A stretch of 64,000 nt of DNA from Winogradskyella tangerina (GTDB lineage Bacteria; Bacteroidota; Bacteroidia; Flavobacteriales; Flavobacteriaceae), in contig NZ_QERF01000005.1 of assembly GCF_003260205.1 (NCBI RefSeq), forward strand, positions 1 to 64,000, in the 5' to 3' direction. Position numbers and translations under genes: made by a program. The notes under the pieces were generated by a model. That model made no database searches. It had not been told where the DNA came from and saw only the letters and a list, made by a program, of their open reading frames with translations. The number at the start of each line of letters is the position of its first letter. The stretch's first letter is position 1. Positions 1 to 9,647 of the stretch are shown here, one piece after another.

Positions 1-1136
1 GTCCTGCAGGTGCAAGTGTAGGCGATGAGATCACCTATACCTTCAGTGTAGAGAACACGGGAGATGTTACGATCAGTAACATTGCCATAGATGATGCCTT
101 AACGGGTAGTACGAACTTAGCGATCAGCCCATCGACCTTAGCCCCAGGTGCTATAGGTACGGTAACGGCAACCTATACGATCACTCAGGCAGATGTCGAT
201 GCAGGTAATGTTACCAACAGTGCGACAGCTATAGGTGATAGCCCATTAGGTGGTCCGGATGATGTAACGGATACGAGTGATGATGGTGATGACACGGATG
301 GAAATACTGTAGATGACCCAACGGTAGTTACGGTACCACAGAATCCATCTATAGAACTTACAAAGACCGCAGCGATCACTACAGATGTAGGTCCTGCAGG
401 TGCAAGTGTAGGCGATGAGATCACTTATACCTTCAGTGTAGAGAACACGGGAGATGTTACGATCAGTAACATTGCCATAGATGATGCCTTAACGGGTAGT
501 ACGAACTTAGCGATCAGTCCATCGACCTTAGCCCCAGGTGCTATAGGTACGGTTACGGCGACTTATACGATCACTCAGGCAGATGTCGATGCAGGTAATG
601 TTACCAACAGTGCGACAGCTATAGGTGATAGCCCATTAGGTGGCCCACGAGATGTTATTGATACGAGTGATGATGGTGATGACACGGATGGAAATACTGT
701 AGATGACCCAACGGTAGTTACGATACCACAGAACCCATCTATAGAACTTACCAAGACCGCAGCGATCACTACAGATGTAGGTCCTGCAGGTGCAAGTGTA
801 GGCGATGAGATCACTTATACCTTCAGTGTAGAGAACACGGGAGATGTTACGATCAGTAACATTGTCATAGATGATGCCTTAACGGGTAGTACGAACTTAG
901 CGATCAGTCCATCGACCTTAGCCCCAGGTGCTATAGGTACGGTAACGGCGACTTATACGATCACTCAGGCCGATGTCGATGCAGGTAATGTTACCAACAG
1001 TGCGACAGCTACAGGTGATAGCCCATTAGGTGGTCCGGATGATGTAACGGATACGAGTGATGATGGTGATGACACGGATGGTAATACTGTAGATGACCCA
1101 ACAGTAATTGATATACCGCAAGATCCAAGACTGACT
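1..1136 (+). repeat. 390-bp near-identical tandem repeats inside the adhesin gene
   Basis: The 20-base string beginning gtcctgcaggtgcaagtgta recurs at 1, 391 and 781, an exact 390-bp (130-codon) period. The copies differ at few positions; one difference is a short block near 640-665, where the middle copy reads GGPRDVIDT instead of GGPDDVTDT. The array runs off the left edge, so the copy number is unknown. The units look richer in G+C than the rest of the gene, and synonymous sites are conserved too, which suggests recent duplication or gene conversion. Confidence 0.95.
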
Positions 1137-3485
1137 ATTGAAAAGACTAGTAGTTTAGACCTAGGTGCTGACGGTATAGCAACAGTAGGTGATATTATTA
1201 CCTATACTTATACAATAACTAATTCTGGAAATGTTACAGTATTTGATGTTAGTGTAACAGAAGATGCTGCTGACTTTACAGGAACTGGTACATTACCAAC
1301 ACCAACTTATGTAAGTGGTGGTAGTGATGAAGATGGAGATGCAGACTTAGAAGATATGATTGTAGGATCAGGTACTATTGTGTATACCGCAACTTATGCA
1401 ATTACACAAGCAGATATTGATGCTGGGTTTGTAACAAATCAAGCTGAAACAAATGGTGCAGGACCACTTGGTGATCCGGTATCTGATGATAGTGATGATC
1501 CTTCAGATCCAACTAGTGATGATGATCCAACAGTGACGACAATTCCTCAGGTACCAAGTATTGCAATAGAGAAAACGAGTAGTTTAGATTTAGGTGCTGA
1601 TGGAATAGCAACAGTGGGAGACATAATTACATATACATACACGGTAACCAATACTGGGAATACTACCGTATTTGATGTAGATGTGGAAGATGCCACAGAC
1701 TTCACTGGAACAGGTACATTGCCAACACCAACATATGTAAGTGGTGGTAGTGATGAAGATGGTGAAGCAGATCTAGAAGATATGATTGTAGGATCAGGTA
1801 CTATTGTGTATACAGCAACCTATGCTATTACGCAAGCGGATATTGATGCTGGAGTAGTAACAAATCAAGCTATTGCAAATGCTTCTGACCCATTAGGTGG
1901 TTCAATTACAGATGATAGTGATGATCCAACTGATCCAACAAGTAATGATGATCCAACAGATACAGTAATTCCTCAATTACCTGGAATTGCCATTGAAAAG
2001 ACAAGTAGTCTTGATGTTGGGGCGGATGGTGTTGCAAACGTAGGAGATATTATTACATATACCTATACAGTAAGTAACACGGGTAATGTCACAATTTTTG
2101 ATGTTAGCGTTACTGAAGATGCAGCAGACTTTACAGGAACTGGAGCCTTACCAACACCAACTTATTTAAGTGGTGGTAGTGATGAAGACGGTGAAGCAGA
2201 TCTAGAAGATCTCATCGTAGGTTCAGGAACTATTGTGTATCAAGCTACGTATGCGCTTACTCAAGCGGATATTGATACAGGAATTGTTACAAACCAAGCA
2301 TCTGTTGATGGTACAGCACCACTTGGTGATCCGGTTAATGATGATAGTGATGATCCAACGGATCCTACAAGTGATGATGATCCAACAGATACAGAGATTA
2401 TTCAAGTGCCAATGATAAGTCTTATTAAGACAACATTACCACTAGCTGACACGAATGGCGATGGTATTGAAGGCAGCTTAGGTGATATTATTTCATACGT
2501 ATTTGTTGTAGAAAATACAGGTAATGTCACATTAACGAATATTGATGTTGAAGACTTACTACCTGGCTTGAACTTGGTAGGTGGTCCTATAGCTCAATTA
2601 CTCCCAGGAGAGATTGATAGTACCACGTTCACAGCAACATATGAAATTACACAGATCGATCTCGATATTGGATTTGTAACAAATTCAGCAAGTGTTAGAG
2701 CTGAAGGACCAGGTGGTGATCTTGGTGACCCATCGGATGATGTTGAAGATGTCAGTGATGACCCTAACGACACCAATGACGACGACCCTAATGGTGACGG
2801 TGATCCTGACGATCCGACTGTAACTCCAGTGAATTCGATCTTTGATCTTGAAGTAACTAAAGAAGTAGATGAAACGCGACCAGTAGTTGGTGATGAAGTA
2901 ACATTTACAATTGAAGTTGCCAATATCGGAAACGTAACAGCGACCAATGTTGTGATCAGTGAAGTTATACCAGATGGATATATTTTCATCTCTGCGATCA
3001 CAACCGCTGGAACTTATTCAGAATTTGATGGCGAATGGGTTGTGGGTCAGTTAGATCCAGATCAGGTAGAAATTCTTCAGATTACTGTAGAAGTTCTCGG
3101 GATTGGAGACTATATAAACACGGCCTTCGTAGCAAATGCAGATGGCGGTGACGACGTGAACTCTTCAGATGACGAAAGTAGTGCCTCAGTAGATCCTATT
3201 TGTTTAACGATCTACAATGAATTCTCACCTAATGGTGATGGTGTAAATGAGACCTTCGTTATTGATTGTTTAGAACGATTCCCTAATAATAAACTTGAAG
3301 TTTATAACAGATGGGGTAATATCGTGTACTCGAAAAATGGTTATCTCAATGATTGGGACGGCAAGTCTAATGGAAGAGCTGTCATTAATTCATCAGGAGA
3401 TTTACCTGTAGGAACTTATTATTATGTTCTGGACCTAGGTGATGGCTCGGAACCAAGAGTTGGATGGTTATACATTAATAGATAA
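1..3485 (+). CDS. Giant repeat adhesin, T9SS type B sorted; 3' part, 5' end outside window
   Basis: The reading frame is open from the left edge (first full codon at base 3) to the TAA at 3483-3485, so at least 1160 residues of a larger protein are present. The visible part consists of Ig-like DUF11-type repeats: about three 130-residue copies, then about three 142-143-residue copies starting IEKTSSLD, a diverged copy (about 2419-2830) and a last DUF11 domain (about 2840-3190). Acidic [15 protein letters not shown] linkers join them and probably bind calcium. The end (from about 3205, [13 protein letters not shown], then WGNIVY and WDGKSNG) is the gliding-motility-associated CHU_C domain, the type B signal for secretion and surface attachment by the type IX system. 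PorP/SprF and OmpA-family genes follow, as is usual for such adhesins. The inferred role is a cell-surface adhesin; the ligand is unknown. An in-frame ATG at 1356 is internal and not the start. Confidence 0.93.
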   Translation, partial: PAGASVGDEITYTFSVENTGDVTISNIAIDDALTGSTNLAISPSTLAPGAIGTVTATYTITQADVDAGNVTNSATAIGDSPLGGPDDVTDTSDDGDDTDGNTVDDPTVVTVPQNPSIELTKTAAITTDVGPAGASVGDEITYTFSVENTGDVTISNIAIDDALTGSTNLAISPSTLAPGAIGTVTATYTITQADVDAGNVTNSATAIGDSPLGGPRDVIDTSDDGDDTDGNTVDDPTVVTIPQNPSIELTKTAAITTDVGPAGASVGDEITYTFSVENTGDVTISNIVIDDALTGSTNLAISPSTLAPGAIGTVTATYTITQADVDAGNVTNSATATGDSPLGGPDDVTDTSDDGDDTDGNTVDDPTVIDIPQDPRLTIEKTSSLDLGADGIATVGDIITYTYTITNSGNVTVFDVSVTEDAADFTGTGTLPTPTYVSGGSDEDGDADLEDMIVGSGTIVYTATYAITQADIDAGFVTNQAETNGAGPLGDPVSDDSDDPSDPTSDDDPTVTTIPQVPSIAIEKTSSLDLGADGIATVGDIITYTYTVTNTGNTTVFDVDVEDATDFTGTGTLPTPTYVSGGSDEDGEADLEDMIVGSGTIVYTATYAITQADIDAGVVTNQAIANASDPLGGSITDDSDDPTDPTSNDDPTDTVIPQLPGIAIEKTSSLDVGADGVANVGDIITYTYTVSNTGNVTIFDVSVTEDAADFTGTGALPTPTYLSGGSDEDGEADLEDLIVGSGTIVYQATYALTQADIDTGIVTNQASVDGTAPLGDPVNDDSDDPTDPTSDDDPTDTEIIQVPMISLIKTTLPLADTNGDGIEGSLGDIISYVFVVENTGNVTLTNIDVEDLLPGLNLVGGPIAQLLPGEIDSTTFTATYEITQIDLDIGFVTNSASVRAEGPGGDLGDPSDDVEDVSDDPNDTNDDDPNGDGDPDDPTVTPVNSIFDLEVTKEVDETRPVVGDEVTFTIEVANIGNVTATNVVISEVIPDGYIFISAITTAGTYSEFDGEWVVGQLDPDQVEILQITVEVLGIGDYINTAFVANADGGDDVNSSDDESSASVDPICLTIYNEFSPNGDGVNETFVIDCLERFPNNKLEVYNRWGNIVYSKNGYLNDWDGKSNGRAVINSSGDLPVGTYYYVLDLGDGSEPRVGWLYINR
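1137..2418 (+). repeat. Older 426-429-bp tandem repeats inside the adhesin gene
   Basis: Units starting with the codons for IEKTSSLD begin at 1137, 1566 and 1992 (periods 429 and 426 bp). Protein similarity is high ([30 protein letters not shown]), but third-codon positions have diverged more than in the upstream 390-bp array, so this block appears older. The one-codon length difference is in the VDVEDATDF versus [10 protein letters not shown] segment. Confidence 0.88.
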
Positions 3486-3518
3486 AACTAATTAACACTA
3501 ATTATAAACTAGATTAAA

Positions 3519-4448
3519 ATGATACATAAATCATCAAAAATAAAAGGATTAATAGTTTTAGTATTTATAATGCTAATTAGTGCTAGTAGTTTTGCACAGC
3601 AAGATCCACAGTATACCCACTATATGTATAATACATTAAGTGTAAATCCGGCTTATGCAGGTCAGCGAGAAACACTAAGTGTTGTGGGATTACACAGATC
3701 ACAATGGGTTGGTATTGACGGTGCGCCGCAAACACAATCTTTAAGTATTCATTCTCCGTTGCGTAATGAGCGTATTGGATTAGGATTAAATATTGTAAGT
3801 GATGCTTTAGGACCAGCAAGAGAAACCTTTGTAGATGCGAATTTTTCTTATACCATTCCTTTAAATGCCAATGATCTTAAATTATCATTTGGTGCGAAAG
3901 GAGGATTCCATATGTTAGATACTGATTGGAGTAAAGGACGTTTTCAAGATCCTGATGTCGTCTTTAATAACAATCTAAATTTAATTTCACCAATGGTCGG
4001 TGCCGGATTGTATATGCATACCAGAAAATGGTATCTAGGAGTTGCTGTTCCGAATTTCCTTGAGACGGAACACTATGATGACTTCCAAGAATCTGTGGCC
4101 ACTGAGCGTATGCATTTCTATGTAATTGGTGGGTATGTATTTAACCTCAGTGAGACCTTAGAAATGAAACCAGCCTTTTTAGTGAAGGGCGTTTCAGGTG
4201 CACCAATTATTGCAGATGTGTCCGCTAACTTCTGGTACAAGAAGAATTTAACGGCTGGTGTTGCATGGCGTTGGGATGACTCAGTAAGTGCATTGGTTGG
4301 TTTTCAAATTACACCTGGCATGTTTGTTGGGTATGGCTATGATTTAAACACAACAGGTTTAAATAACTATAACAGCGGAACTCACGAAATAACTTTAAGA
4401 TTCGAAGTGAAGCGATTAGGTAGAATTTTATCACCACGTTTCTTCTAA
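3519..4448 (+). CDS. PorP/SprF family type IX secretion system outer-membrane protein
   Basis: This 309-residue protein has an N-terminal signal peptide (about residues 1-27, ending SSFAQ) and then the family opening QDPQYTHYMYNTLSVNPAYAG, followed by alternating strands typical of an outer-membrane barrel (PorP_SprF, TIGR03519). Members are accessory outer-membrane components that help secrete or anchor type B CTD cargo such as the adhesin encoded just upstream. The gene starts 33 bp after the adhesin stop and ends 10 bp before the OmpA-family gene, so the three probably form one transcript. No Shine-Dalgarno is visible, only an A-rich leader, as expected for Bacteroidota. It is a paralogue specific to this adhesin locus rather than necessarily the SprF needed for gliding. 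Confidence 0.93.
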   Translation: MIHKSSKIKGLIVLVFIMLISASSFAQQDPQYTHYMYNTLSVNPAYAGQRETLSVVGLHRSQWVGIDGAPQTQSLSIHSPLRNERIGLGLNIVSDALGPARETFVDANFSYTIPLNANDLKLSFGAKGGFHMLDTDWSKGRFQDPDVVFNNNLNLISPMVGAGLYMHTRKWYLGVAVPNFLETEHYDDFQESVATERMHFYVIGGYVFNLSETLEMKPAFLVKGVSGAPIIADVSANFWYKKNLTAGVAWRWDDSVSALVGFQITPGMFVGYGYDLNTTGLNNYNSGTHEITLRFEVKRLGRILSPRFF

Positions 4449-4458
4449 TAAAATAACT

Positions 4459-6438
4459 ATGAGAACAGTTTCAAGATATATCAGTGTTGTATTTGCAGGA
4501 GTCTTTGCACTTTCTGCATATGCGCAAAACGGAAAAATTAAAAGCGTAGAAAACGACTATGAAGATTTTGCTTATGTAAAAACAAGCGAAGTTCTTCTTG
4601 AAGTTGCCAATAAAGGCTACAGGTCGGTTGAACTATTCCAGAAATTAGCTAACTCATATTATTTTCTGAATGATATGGAGAACGCCGTAAAGTGGTATGG
4701 TGAGTTAATGTCCATGAATGAAGTTATCGATCCTGAGTATTATTTCAGGTATGCTTTAGCCCTTAAAGGCGTAGAGAATTATGAAGAGTCTGATAAGTGG
4801 ATGAAAAAGTTCAATGAACTTAAACCAGATGATCGTAGGGGTAGAGCCTTTCTTTCAAAAGTAGATTATAAATCGAATATTGAAGAATTAAGTTACCTGG
4901 ATGTGGAACCAGAAAATCTTGATATCAATACTGAATATTCAGATTTCGGAACTACAGAATACGAAAACGGAATTGTGTTTGCCTCAGCAAGAGGTGGCGG
5001 TCGCAAATATCGTTGGAATGAAGAGCCTTATTTAGATTTATACAGTGCTGAAAAAACTGAGAACGGATTTGGAGAAGCGACAGAACTTCAAGGTAAAGTC
5101 AACACAAAATACCACGAATCTAGTGCTGTTTTTTCACCGAATGGACGTTACATGTTCTTTACAAGAAATAATTTCTTCAGACTTAAATATAAGGAGGATG
5201 AAACAGGTGTGAACAGACTTCAGTTGTATAGAGCAACCTTGAGTGAAGACGGTTCATGGGATGAAATCCACAAAGTACATTTCAATAGCGAAGACTATTC
5301 TGTTGCACATCCTACGTTAAACTTAACAGGATCGCGATTATACTTTGCTTCAGATATGCCAGGAACCTTTGGTCAGTCTGATATATTTGTTGTAGATGTA
5401 AATGACGACGGAACTCTTGGTCAGCCAGAAAATCTTGGACCTTCCATTAATACTGAAGGACAAGAATCATTTCCGTTCATTGATACTAGCGGTAATTTAT
5501 TCTTCTCATCAACTGGTTTCCCTGGTTTAGGTGGATTTGATGTTTATAAATCTGAAGAGTTAGATCAGAAAGTAGCTTCAGGTTCAAATAGAAATTTTCC
5601 GATAGAAAATATTGGAATGCCAGTAAATAGTTCTGCTGATGATTTTGGCTACTATGAGAATTTAGTAACCAAGCGTGTTTATTTCAGTTCTAATCGCGAA
5701 GGTGGAAAAGGAAGTGATGACATTTATACTTTCGTAATACCAGAATGTGAACAGCTTGTATCTGGTACAGTAATCGATAAAAATACAGATGCATTGATTG
5801 TTAATGCCACTGTGATTCTTTTTGATGGTGAAGGAAATCTAATAAGACGTTCAAATGCGGATGCTAACGGCGCTTTTAAGTTTGATCTCGATTGTGAAAA
5901 AGAATACATTGTAAGAGGTGAAATGGAAACTTATGCCTCAGACGAAGTACGATTTACTACACCGAAGAAAAAACAAGATCTTCAAGTTCAATTACTTCTA
6001 GATAAAGATGTTCAAGAGATCGGACCATGTGATGACCTAGCAAAAGTACTCGATATACCTATCATTTATTTCGATTTTGATAAGTCGAATATTAGATACG
6101 ACGCAGAGATCGAACTGCAAAAAGTATTAGCAGTATTGAATAAATATCCAACGATGACAATAGATATTCGTTCGCATACAGATTGTAGAGGACTTGCAGA
6201 TTACAATGAACGTCTATCTGAACGAAGAGCACAATCTACGCGTCAGTACCTAATTGATAATGGTATTGATGCCGGACGCCTAACTGCAAAAGGTTATGGT
6301 GAATCACAATTGGTTAACGATTGCGGTTGTGAACCAACAAATGAATCGAGTTGTTCAGATGAAGAACATCAGCTTAATCGTCGAAGCGAATTTATCATTA
6401 CAAGCATTAAAGGTGAGTCTTGCGACGATAAAGAATAG
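4459..6438 (+). CDS. OmpA family protein with TPR, PD40 propeller and peptidoglycan-binding domain
   Basis: This protein of 659 residues has a signal peptide (residues 1-23, ending SAYAQ), a TPR-like helical segment (about 30-130), PD40/WD40-like propeller repeats (about 155-425, for example LYFASDMPG and GSDDIYTF), a carboxypeptidase-regulatory-like beta sandwich (about 430-505) and a C-terminal OmpA domain (about 530-655) with YFDFDKSNIR, SHTDCRG and LNRRSEF, which bind peptidoglycan. It is the standard third gene of the adhesin-PorP/SprF-OmpA module and probably links the outer-membrane complex to the cell wall in the periplasm. The 10-bp gap after porP/sprF supports co-transcription, and a strong hairpin terminator follows. 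Confidence 0.92.
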   Translation: MRTVSRYISVVFAGVFALSAYAQNGKIKSVENDYEDFAYVKTSEVLLEVANKGYRSVELFQKLANSYYFLNDMENAVKWYGELMSMNEVIDPEYYFRYALALKGVENYEESDKWMKKFNELKPDDRRGRAFLSKVDYKSNIEELSYLDVEPENLDINTEYSDFGTTEYENGIVFASARGGGRKYRWNEEPYLDLYSAEKTENGFGEATELQGKVNTKYHESSAVFSPNGRYMFFTRNNFFRLKYKEDETGVNRLQLYRATLSEDGSWDEIHKVHFNSEDYSVAHPTLNLTGSRLYFASDMPGTFGQSDIFVVDVNDDGTLGQPENLGPSINTEGQESFPFIDTSGNLFFSSTGFPGLGGFDVYKSEELDQKVASGSNRNFPIENIGMPVNSSADDFGYYENLVTKRVYFSSNREGGKGSDDIYTFVIPECEQLVSGTVIDKNTDALIVNATVILFDGEGNLIRRSNADANGAFKFDLDCEKEYIVRGEMETYASDEVRFTTPKKKQDLQVQLLLDKDVQEIGPCDDLAKVLDIPIIYFDFDKSNIRYDAEIELQKVLAVLNKYPTMTIDIRSHTDCRGLADYNERLSERRAQSTRQYLIDNGIDAGRLTAKGYGESQLVNDCGCEPTNESSCSDEEHQLNRRSEFIITSIKGESCDDKE

Positions 6439-6462
6439 ACCAATATCTCTATAAAATAAGTC

Positions 6463-6494
6463 AATAGCCGTTAATATTTTAGCGGCTATTTTTT
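6463..6494 (+). terminator. Rho-independent terminator after the adhesin/porP/ompA operon
   Basis: AATAGCCG (6463-6470) pairs with CGGCTATT (6483-6490), and the stem runs into a T tract to 6494. It closes the surface-protein operon before idi. Confidence 0.85.
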
Positions 6495-6529
6495 ATGAAT
6501 TCCTTTACTTTTTTTAACATATTAGGTGT

Positions 6530-6537
6530 TAATTTTG
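6530..6537 (+). promoter_or_regulatory. Bacteroidota -7 element of the idi operon
   Basis: TAATTTTG matches the TAnnTTTG consensus and ends four bases before the idi ATG, so the mRNA would be leaderless or nearly so. The -33 TTG is not clear. Confidence 0.55.
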
Positions 6538-6541
6538 CTTT

Positions 6542-7069
6542 ATGAATGAAGAACAAGTCATCCTTGTGGATGAAAACGACAACCAAATTGGTTTAATGCC
6601 AAAAATGGAAGCCCACGAAAAAGCAGTTTTACATCGTGCATTTTCTGTATTTATTTTCAATGACAAAAACGAATTGATGCTTCAGCAGCGCGCTATGCAC
6701 AAGTATCATTCACCAGGGCTATGGACCAATACATGTTGCAGTCACCAGCGCAATGGTGAAACCAATATTGAAGCCGGTAAGAGACGTTTACAGGAAGAAA
6801 TGGGATTTGTGACCGACTTGCAAGAATCAACATCATTTATATATAAAGCCCCTTTTGATAACGGACTCACTGAACATGAATACGATCATGTCATGATTGG
6901 ATATTATAATGATTCACCTATAATTAATCCAGATGAAGTTGCCGATTGGAAATGGATGCCGCTCGAAGCAGTTAAGGAGGATATGATAGTTCACCCTGAA
7001 AACTACACGGCTTGGTTTAAAATTATTTTTGAAAAGTTTTACGAATTCATAAATGTGAATAACTCATGA
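6542..7069 (+). CDS. idi: Isopentenyl-diphosphate delta-isomerase, type I
   Basis: This 175-residue cytoplasmic enzyme interconverts isopentenyl and dimethylallyl diphosphate for isoprenoid, carotenoid and menaquinone synthesis. It shows the type I Nudix-like fold: TNTCCSHQ (residues 62-69) carries the catalytic Cys and a metal-binding His, AGKRRLQEEMGF is the Nudix-like helix, and EHEYDH (111-116) carries the catalytic and metal-binding Glu residues. The canonical CSHP is CSHQ here. Length is normal for the short bacterial form. The stop overlaps the start of the next gene by 4 bp (ATGA), so idi, the pterin synthase and manA are probably one operon. Confidence 0.95.
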   Translation: MNEEQVILVDENDNQIGLMPKMEAHEKAVLHRAFSVFIFNDKNELMLQQRAMHKYHSPGLWTNTCCSHQRNGETNIEAGKRRLQEEMGFVTDLQESTSFIYKAPFDNGLTEHEYDHVMIGYYNDSPIINPDEVADWKWMPLEAVKEDMIVHPENYTAWFKIIFEKFYEFINVNNS

Positions 7070-7476
7070 AAGTAACTGTACACAGAAAAGCGCATTTTAA
7101 TGCTGCGCACCGACTATACCGAAAGGACTGGAGTTTTGAAAAGAATGAAGAGGTCTTTGGTTTGTGTAACAATCCACGTTATCATGGGCACAATTACGAA
7201 TTAATTGCAAGTGTAACTGGCGAGATTGATCCTGAAACAGGTTATGTTATCGATGTGAAAATTTTGAAAGACATTATTAAATCTGAGGTTGAAAATGCCT
7301 TTGATCATAAAAACCTGAATGAAGAAGTGCCTGAATTTTTTGATTTAAATCCTACAGCAGAGAATATTGCCGTTGTGATTTACAATAAGATAAAGGCGAA
7401 ACTCGATCCAAAATTTCATTTAGAAATCACACTTTACGAAACTCCTCGTAACTTTGTAACCTACTCAGGTGAATAA
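7066..7476 (+). CDS. 6-pyruvoyl/6-carboxy-tetrahydropterin synthase family protein
   Basis: At 136 residues it has the complete T-fold pattern of the PTPS/QueD family: the first zinc ligand in HFNAAH (about residues 10-15), the catalytic Cys and two more zinc His in CNNPRYHGHNY (about 34-44), and a C-terminal ETP motif (YETPRNF) with the substrate-binding Glu. Family members convert dihydroneopterin triphosphate to 6-pyruvoyl- or 6-carboxy-tetrahydropterin, feeding tetrahydrobiopterin or queuosine and other deazapurines. The CNNPxxHGHNY arrangement resembles animal PTPS, so the exact product is not settled. No other queuosine genes are nearby. It overlaps idi by 4 bp. Confidence 0.9.
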   Translation: MKVTVHRKAHFNAAHRLYRKDWSFEKNEEVFGLCNNPRYHGHNYELIASVTGEIDPETGYVIDVKILKDIIKSEVENAFDHKNLNEEVPEFFDLNPTAENIAVVIYNKIKAKLDPKFHLEITLYETPRNFVTYSGE

Positions 7477-7479
7477 CAT

Positions 7480-8451
7480 ATGAAACATACTTTACATCCA
7501 CTTAAATTTCAGCCCATTTTAAAACACAGAATTTGGGGAGGTGAAAAATTAAAATCGCAATTTAATAAACAGTCAGACGAGGCGCAACTTGGTGAAAGTT
7601 GGGAGGTAAGTACAGTGCCAGGCGATATTTCTGTAGTTACTAATGGTGCCCTCAAAGGAAGTAATTTACAAGATCTTTTAGAACAGTATACATCTGACTT
7701 TATAGGTGAAAAGAATTATAAACGATTTGGAAAGGAATTTCCATTACTTATTAAATTTATTGATGCCAAGCAAGATCTCAGTATTCAGCTTCATCCTGAT
7801 GATGAGTTGGCTAAAAAACGACATAACTCATTCGGTAAGACCGAAATGTGGTATGTAATGCAAGCCGATGAGGATGCGAAACTTATCGTAGGATTCAACC
7901 AGAAAATGGATAAGGAGACTTACCTTAAACACCTAGAAGAAAAAACACTAACGGAGATTTTAAATTTTGATAAGGTGAAGGAAGGTGATACCTATTTTAT
8001 CGAAGCTGGTCGTGTACATGCTATAGGCGCCGGAGTATTACTTGCCGAAATCCAGCAGACAAGTGACGTTACTTATCGTGTTTACGATTGGGACCGAAAA
8101 GATGCCAATGGCAATGAACGCGAATTGCACAATGATATCGCAATCGATGCTTTTAATTTTGAAATGGAAGATAATTTTAGAGTTGAATATAAAACCGATA
8201 AGAATACTTCCAACGATATGGTCAGCTGTCCTTTCTTTACAACTAATTATATGGAATTAGACGCCGAAATTAAAAAGGAAAATACAGAGGATTCGTTCTT
8301 GATATATATGTGCGTTGATGGTGATGTGGAAGTGATCACGGATCAAACTTCAGATTTTATTTCTAAGGGTGAAACTATTTTAATTCCTGCTGCGGTTAAA
8401 GAATTTAGTCTAAAAACAAAAAGTGCTAAACTTCTTGAAGTTTATGTTTAA
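7480..8451 (+). CDS. manA: Mannose-6-phosphate isomerase, class I
   Basis: This 323-residue type I phosphomannose isomerase interconverts mannose 6-phosphate and fructose 6-phosphate, supplying GDP-mannose for glycans or allowing mannose use. Visible features are HRIWGGEKL near the N-terminus, the zinc-binding QLHPDDELA with GKTEMWYV (about residues 100-125), and EAGRVHAIGAGVLLAEIQQ (about 170-190). The C-terminal cupin half is degenerate, as in other Bacteroidota members of about 320 residues. It begins three bases after the pterin synthase stop, as the last gene of the idi operon. A separate promoter element follows its stop. Confidence 0.93.
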   Translation: MKHTLHPLKFQPILKHRIWGGEKLKSQFNKQSDEAQLGESWEVSTVPGDISVVTNGALKGSNLQDLLEQYTSDFIGEKNYKRFGKEFPLLIKFIDAKQDLSIQLHPDDELAKKRHNSFGKTEMWYVMQADEDAKLIVGFNQKMDKETYLKHLEEKTLTEILNFDKVKEGDTYFIEAGRVHAIGAGVLLAEIQQTSDVTYRVYDWDRKDANGNERELHNDIAIDAFNFEMEDNFRVEYKTDKNTSNDMVSCPFFTTNYMELDAEIKKENTEDSFLIYMCVDGDVEVITDQTSDFISKGETILIPAAVKEFSLKTKSAKLLEVYV

Positions 8452-8491
8452 AACTTCGCGTTAGCATAGAATAAATCGCGATTAGATTTAC

Positions 8492-8499
8492 TACATTTG
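8492..8499 (+). promoter_or_regulatory. Bacteroidota -7 element for the 88-residue gene
   Basis: TACATTTG fits TAnnTTTG and lies 21 bp upstream of the ATG at 8521, after the manA stop, so the small gene can be transcribed on its own. Confidence 0.6.
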
Positions 8500-8520
8500 T
8501 ACCAATAAATTTTACGAATT

Positions 8521-8787
8521 ATGGCGAATAAGAGAGATTTAAAAAAAGAAATTAACTACGTTCTTGGAGAAATAATGGGATATGTTGAAGATTGGGAGAA
8601 ATCAAATTCCAATGAATCAACAAAAGAAAGCAATGCCATTCTTGATGATACTTATGACACTTTTTTGGAATTTATAGGACGTGTTAATGACAGAAGCGTT
8701 GAAGACAAAAAGGCCCATTTCAAAGCTATAAGAAATGATCTAGAAGAAAAAGGAAGAGCACTTATAGAGCGCATTAACAAATTATAA
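8521..8787 (+). CDS. Conserved small helical protein, unknown function
   Basis: This is an 88-residue acidic, almost entirely helical protein without signal peptide or membrane segment, so it should be cytoplasmic. Its composition (KKEINYVLGEIMGYVEDWE near the start, DLEEKGRALIERINKL at the end) predicts a small helical bundle or coiled coil. I recognise it only as a type of small protein common in Flavobacteriaceae and cannot assign a function. It has its own TAnnTTTG element 21 bp upstream and a strong terminator 24 bp after the stop, which supports a real, separately expressed gene. Confidence 0.8.
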   Translation: MANKRDLKKEINYVLGEIMGYVEDWEKSNSNESTKESNAILDDTYDTFLEFIGRVNDRSVEDKKAHFKAIRNDLEEKGRALIERINKL

Positions 8788-8810
8788 GTTAATTAATAAC
8801 TATAAAAAAA

Positions 8811-8837
8811 AGCCAATCTAAACGATTGGCTTTTTTT
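8811..8837. terminator. Bidirectional Rho-independent terminator
   Basis: AGCCAATC (8811-8818) pairs with GATTGGCT (8824-8831), flanked by an A run on the left and a T run on the right. It lies between two convergent genes and can serve both. Confidence 0.88.
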
Positions 8838-8851
8838 ATATGATATTGTGC

Positions 8852-9562
8852 TTAATTAGAGGTAGTCCTGCTGTCGATAAAGTCACCTAATTTCTTCCCG
8901 TAGAATGAGTTCTTAATATCATCATTCAACCCGTTGTATACCGAATCTATATAAACCGGATTGGCCGAAGGAATTTCATATAAAGCTAAATAAGGTGCAA
9001 TTATATTGTCTTTATTATTTAAAGCAAACTGAATGGTATAAGAGTATTTGCGTTTTAATAAGGTTTCAGAAACTCTATTTAGTGAATCTAAAACCAAGCT
9101 GTCACCATTTTTTTGTGCATTAAGGCTAGCTTCAATTAGGTCTAAATTCTGATCATTGAATTTAGCCATTACCTTGGTGTACTCATTAAGTAAGTCTTGT
9201 TGTTTAGAACCTTTTACCACAGCATCGTAATTAAAATTCTTTAATGAGGTATTAATTTCTGTGATCCCTTTATCTGCAAAGAATGGAATATAATGCTCAT
9301 CATCATCATTCTTAAATAGTTTTAAATAGAGTAAGATAGGCTCATCAATAGTTGTTTGTAAAGTGAATTCAGATTGACCATTAATGACCAAGGAATCGAG
9401 GTCGATAATGGTAGAATCTCCATCTTTTTGAAGGTAAACCACACCCTTTTTAAGTCCTTTGATTTTAGCATTTAGCGTGAAATTAGCTTCTTTTTCTTTT
9501 TCACAAGACAAGCTAATCATTAGTAACATTATGAAACCTAGTACCGTATATTTTTTTAACAT
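8852..9562 (-). CDS. DUF4369 domain lipoprotein
   Basis: I set the start at the ATG at 9562 because it places a lipoprotein signal at the N-terminus (MLKKYTVLGF...LMISLSC) with the lipobox Cys at about residue 20; the TTG eight codons upstream would push it inward. The remaining roughly 215 residues begin with a DUF4369-type beta domain (NFTLNAKIKGLKKGVVYLQK), followed by a mostly helical part rich in Asp and Lys. DUF4369 is often the N-terminal part of thioredoxin-like secreted proteins, but no CxxC or thioredoxin fold is visible here. It is presumably anchored in a membrane facing the periplasm; function unknown. Confidence 0.82.
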   Translation of the reverse strand: MLKKYTVLGFIMLLMISLSCEKEKEANFTLNAKIKGLKKGVVYLQKDGDSTIIDLDSLVINGQSEFTLQTTIDEPILLYLKLFKNDDDEHYIPFFADKGITEINTSLKNFNYDAVVKGSKQQDLLNEYTKVMAKFNDQNLDLIEASLNAQKNGDSLVLDSLNRVSETLLKRKYSYTIQFALNNKDNIIAPYLALYEIPSANPVYIDSVYNGLNDDIKNSFYGKKLGDFIDSRTTSN

Positions 9563-9647
9563 AGAGTGTTGAATTAATTGCACCATTATTGGAATTCAAT
9601 TCAGTTGAATTTTGTTGGGCAAATATCTTATTTTGAATTTAAAAATG

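Noticed and set aside
185-814. Two 79-residue minus-strand ORFs at 185-424 and 575-814 with near-identical sequence
   Set aside because: They are antisense to the 390-bp repeats and repeat only because the DNA does; Ser/Val-rich composition is the shadow of the adhesin frame.
1-2418. CRISPR-like interpretation of the direct repeats
   Set aside because: Units are 390 and 426-429 bp, contiguous, in frame and coding.
2594-3001. 135-residue minus-strand ORF in the adhesin 3' part
   Set aside because: Antisense shadow of the DUF11 repeats.
1356-3485. Adhesin start at the ATG at 1356
   Set aside because: The same frame is open back to the window edge with the same repeat sequence, so the ATG is internal.
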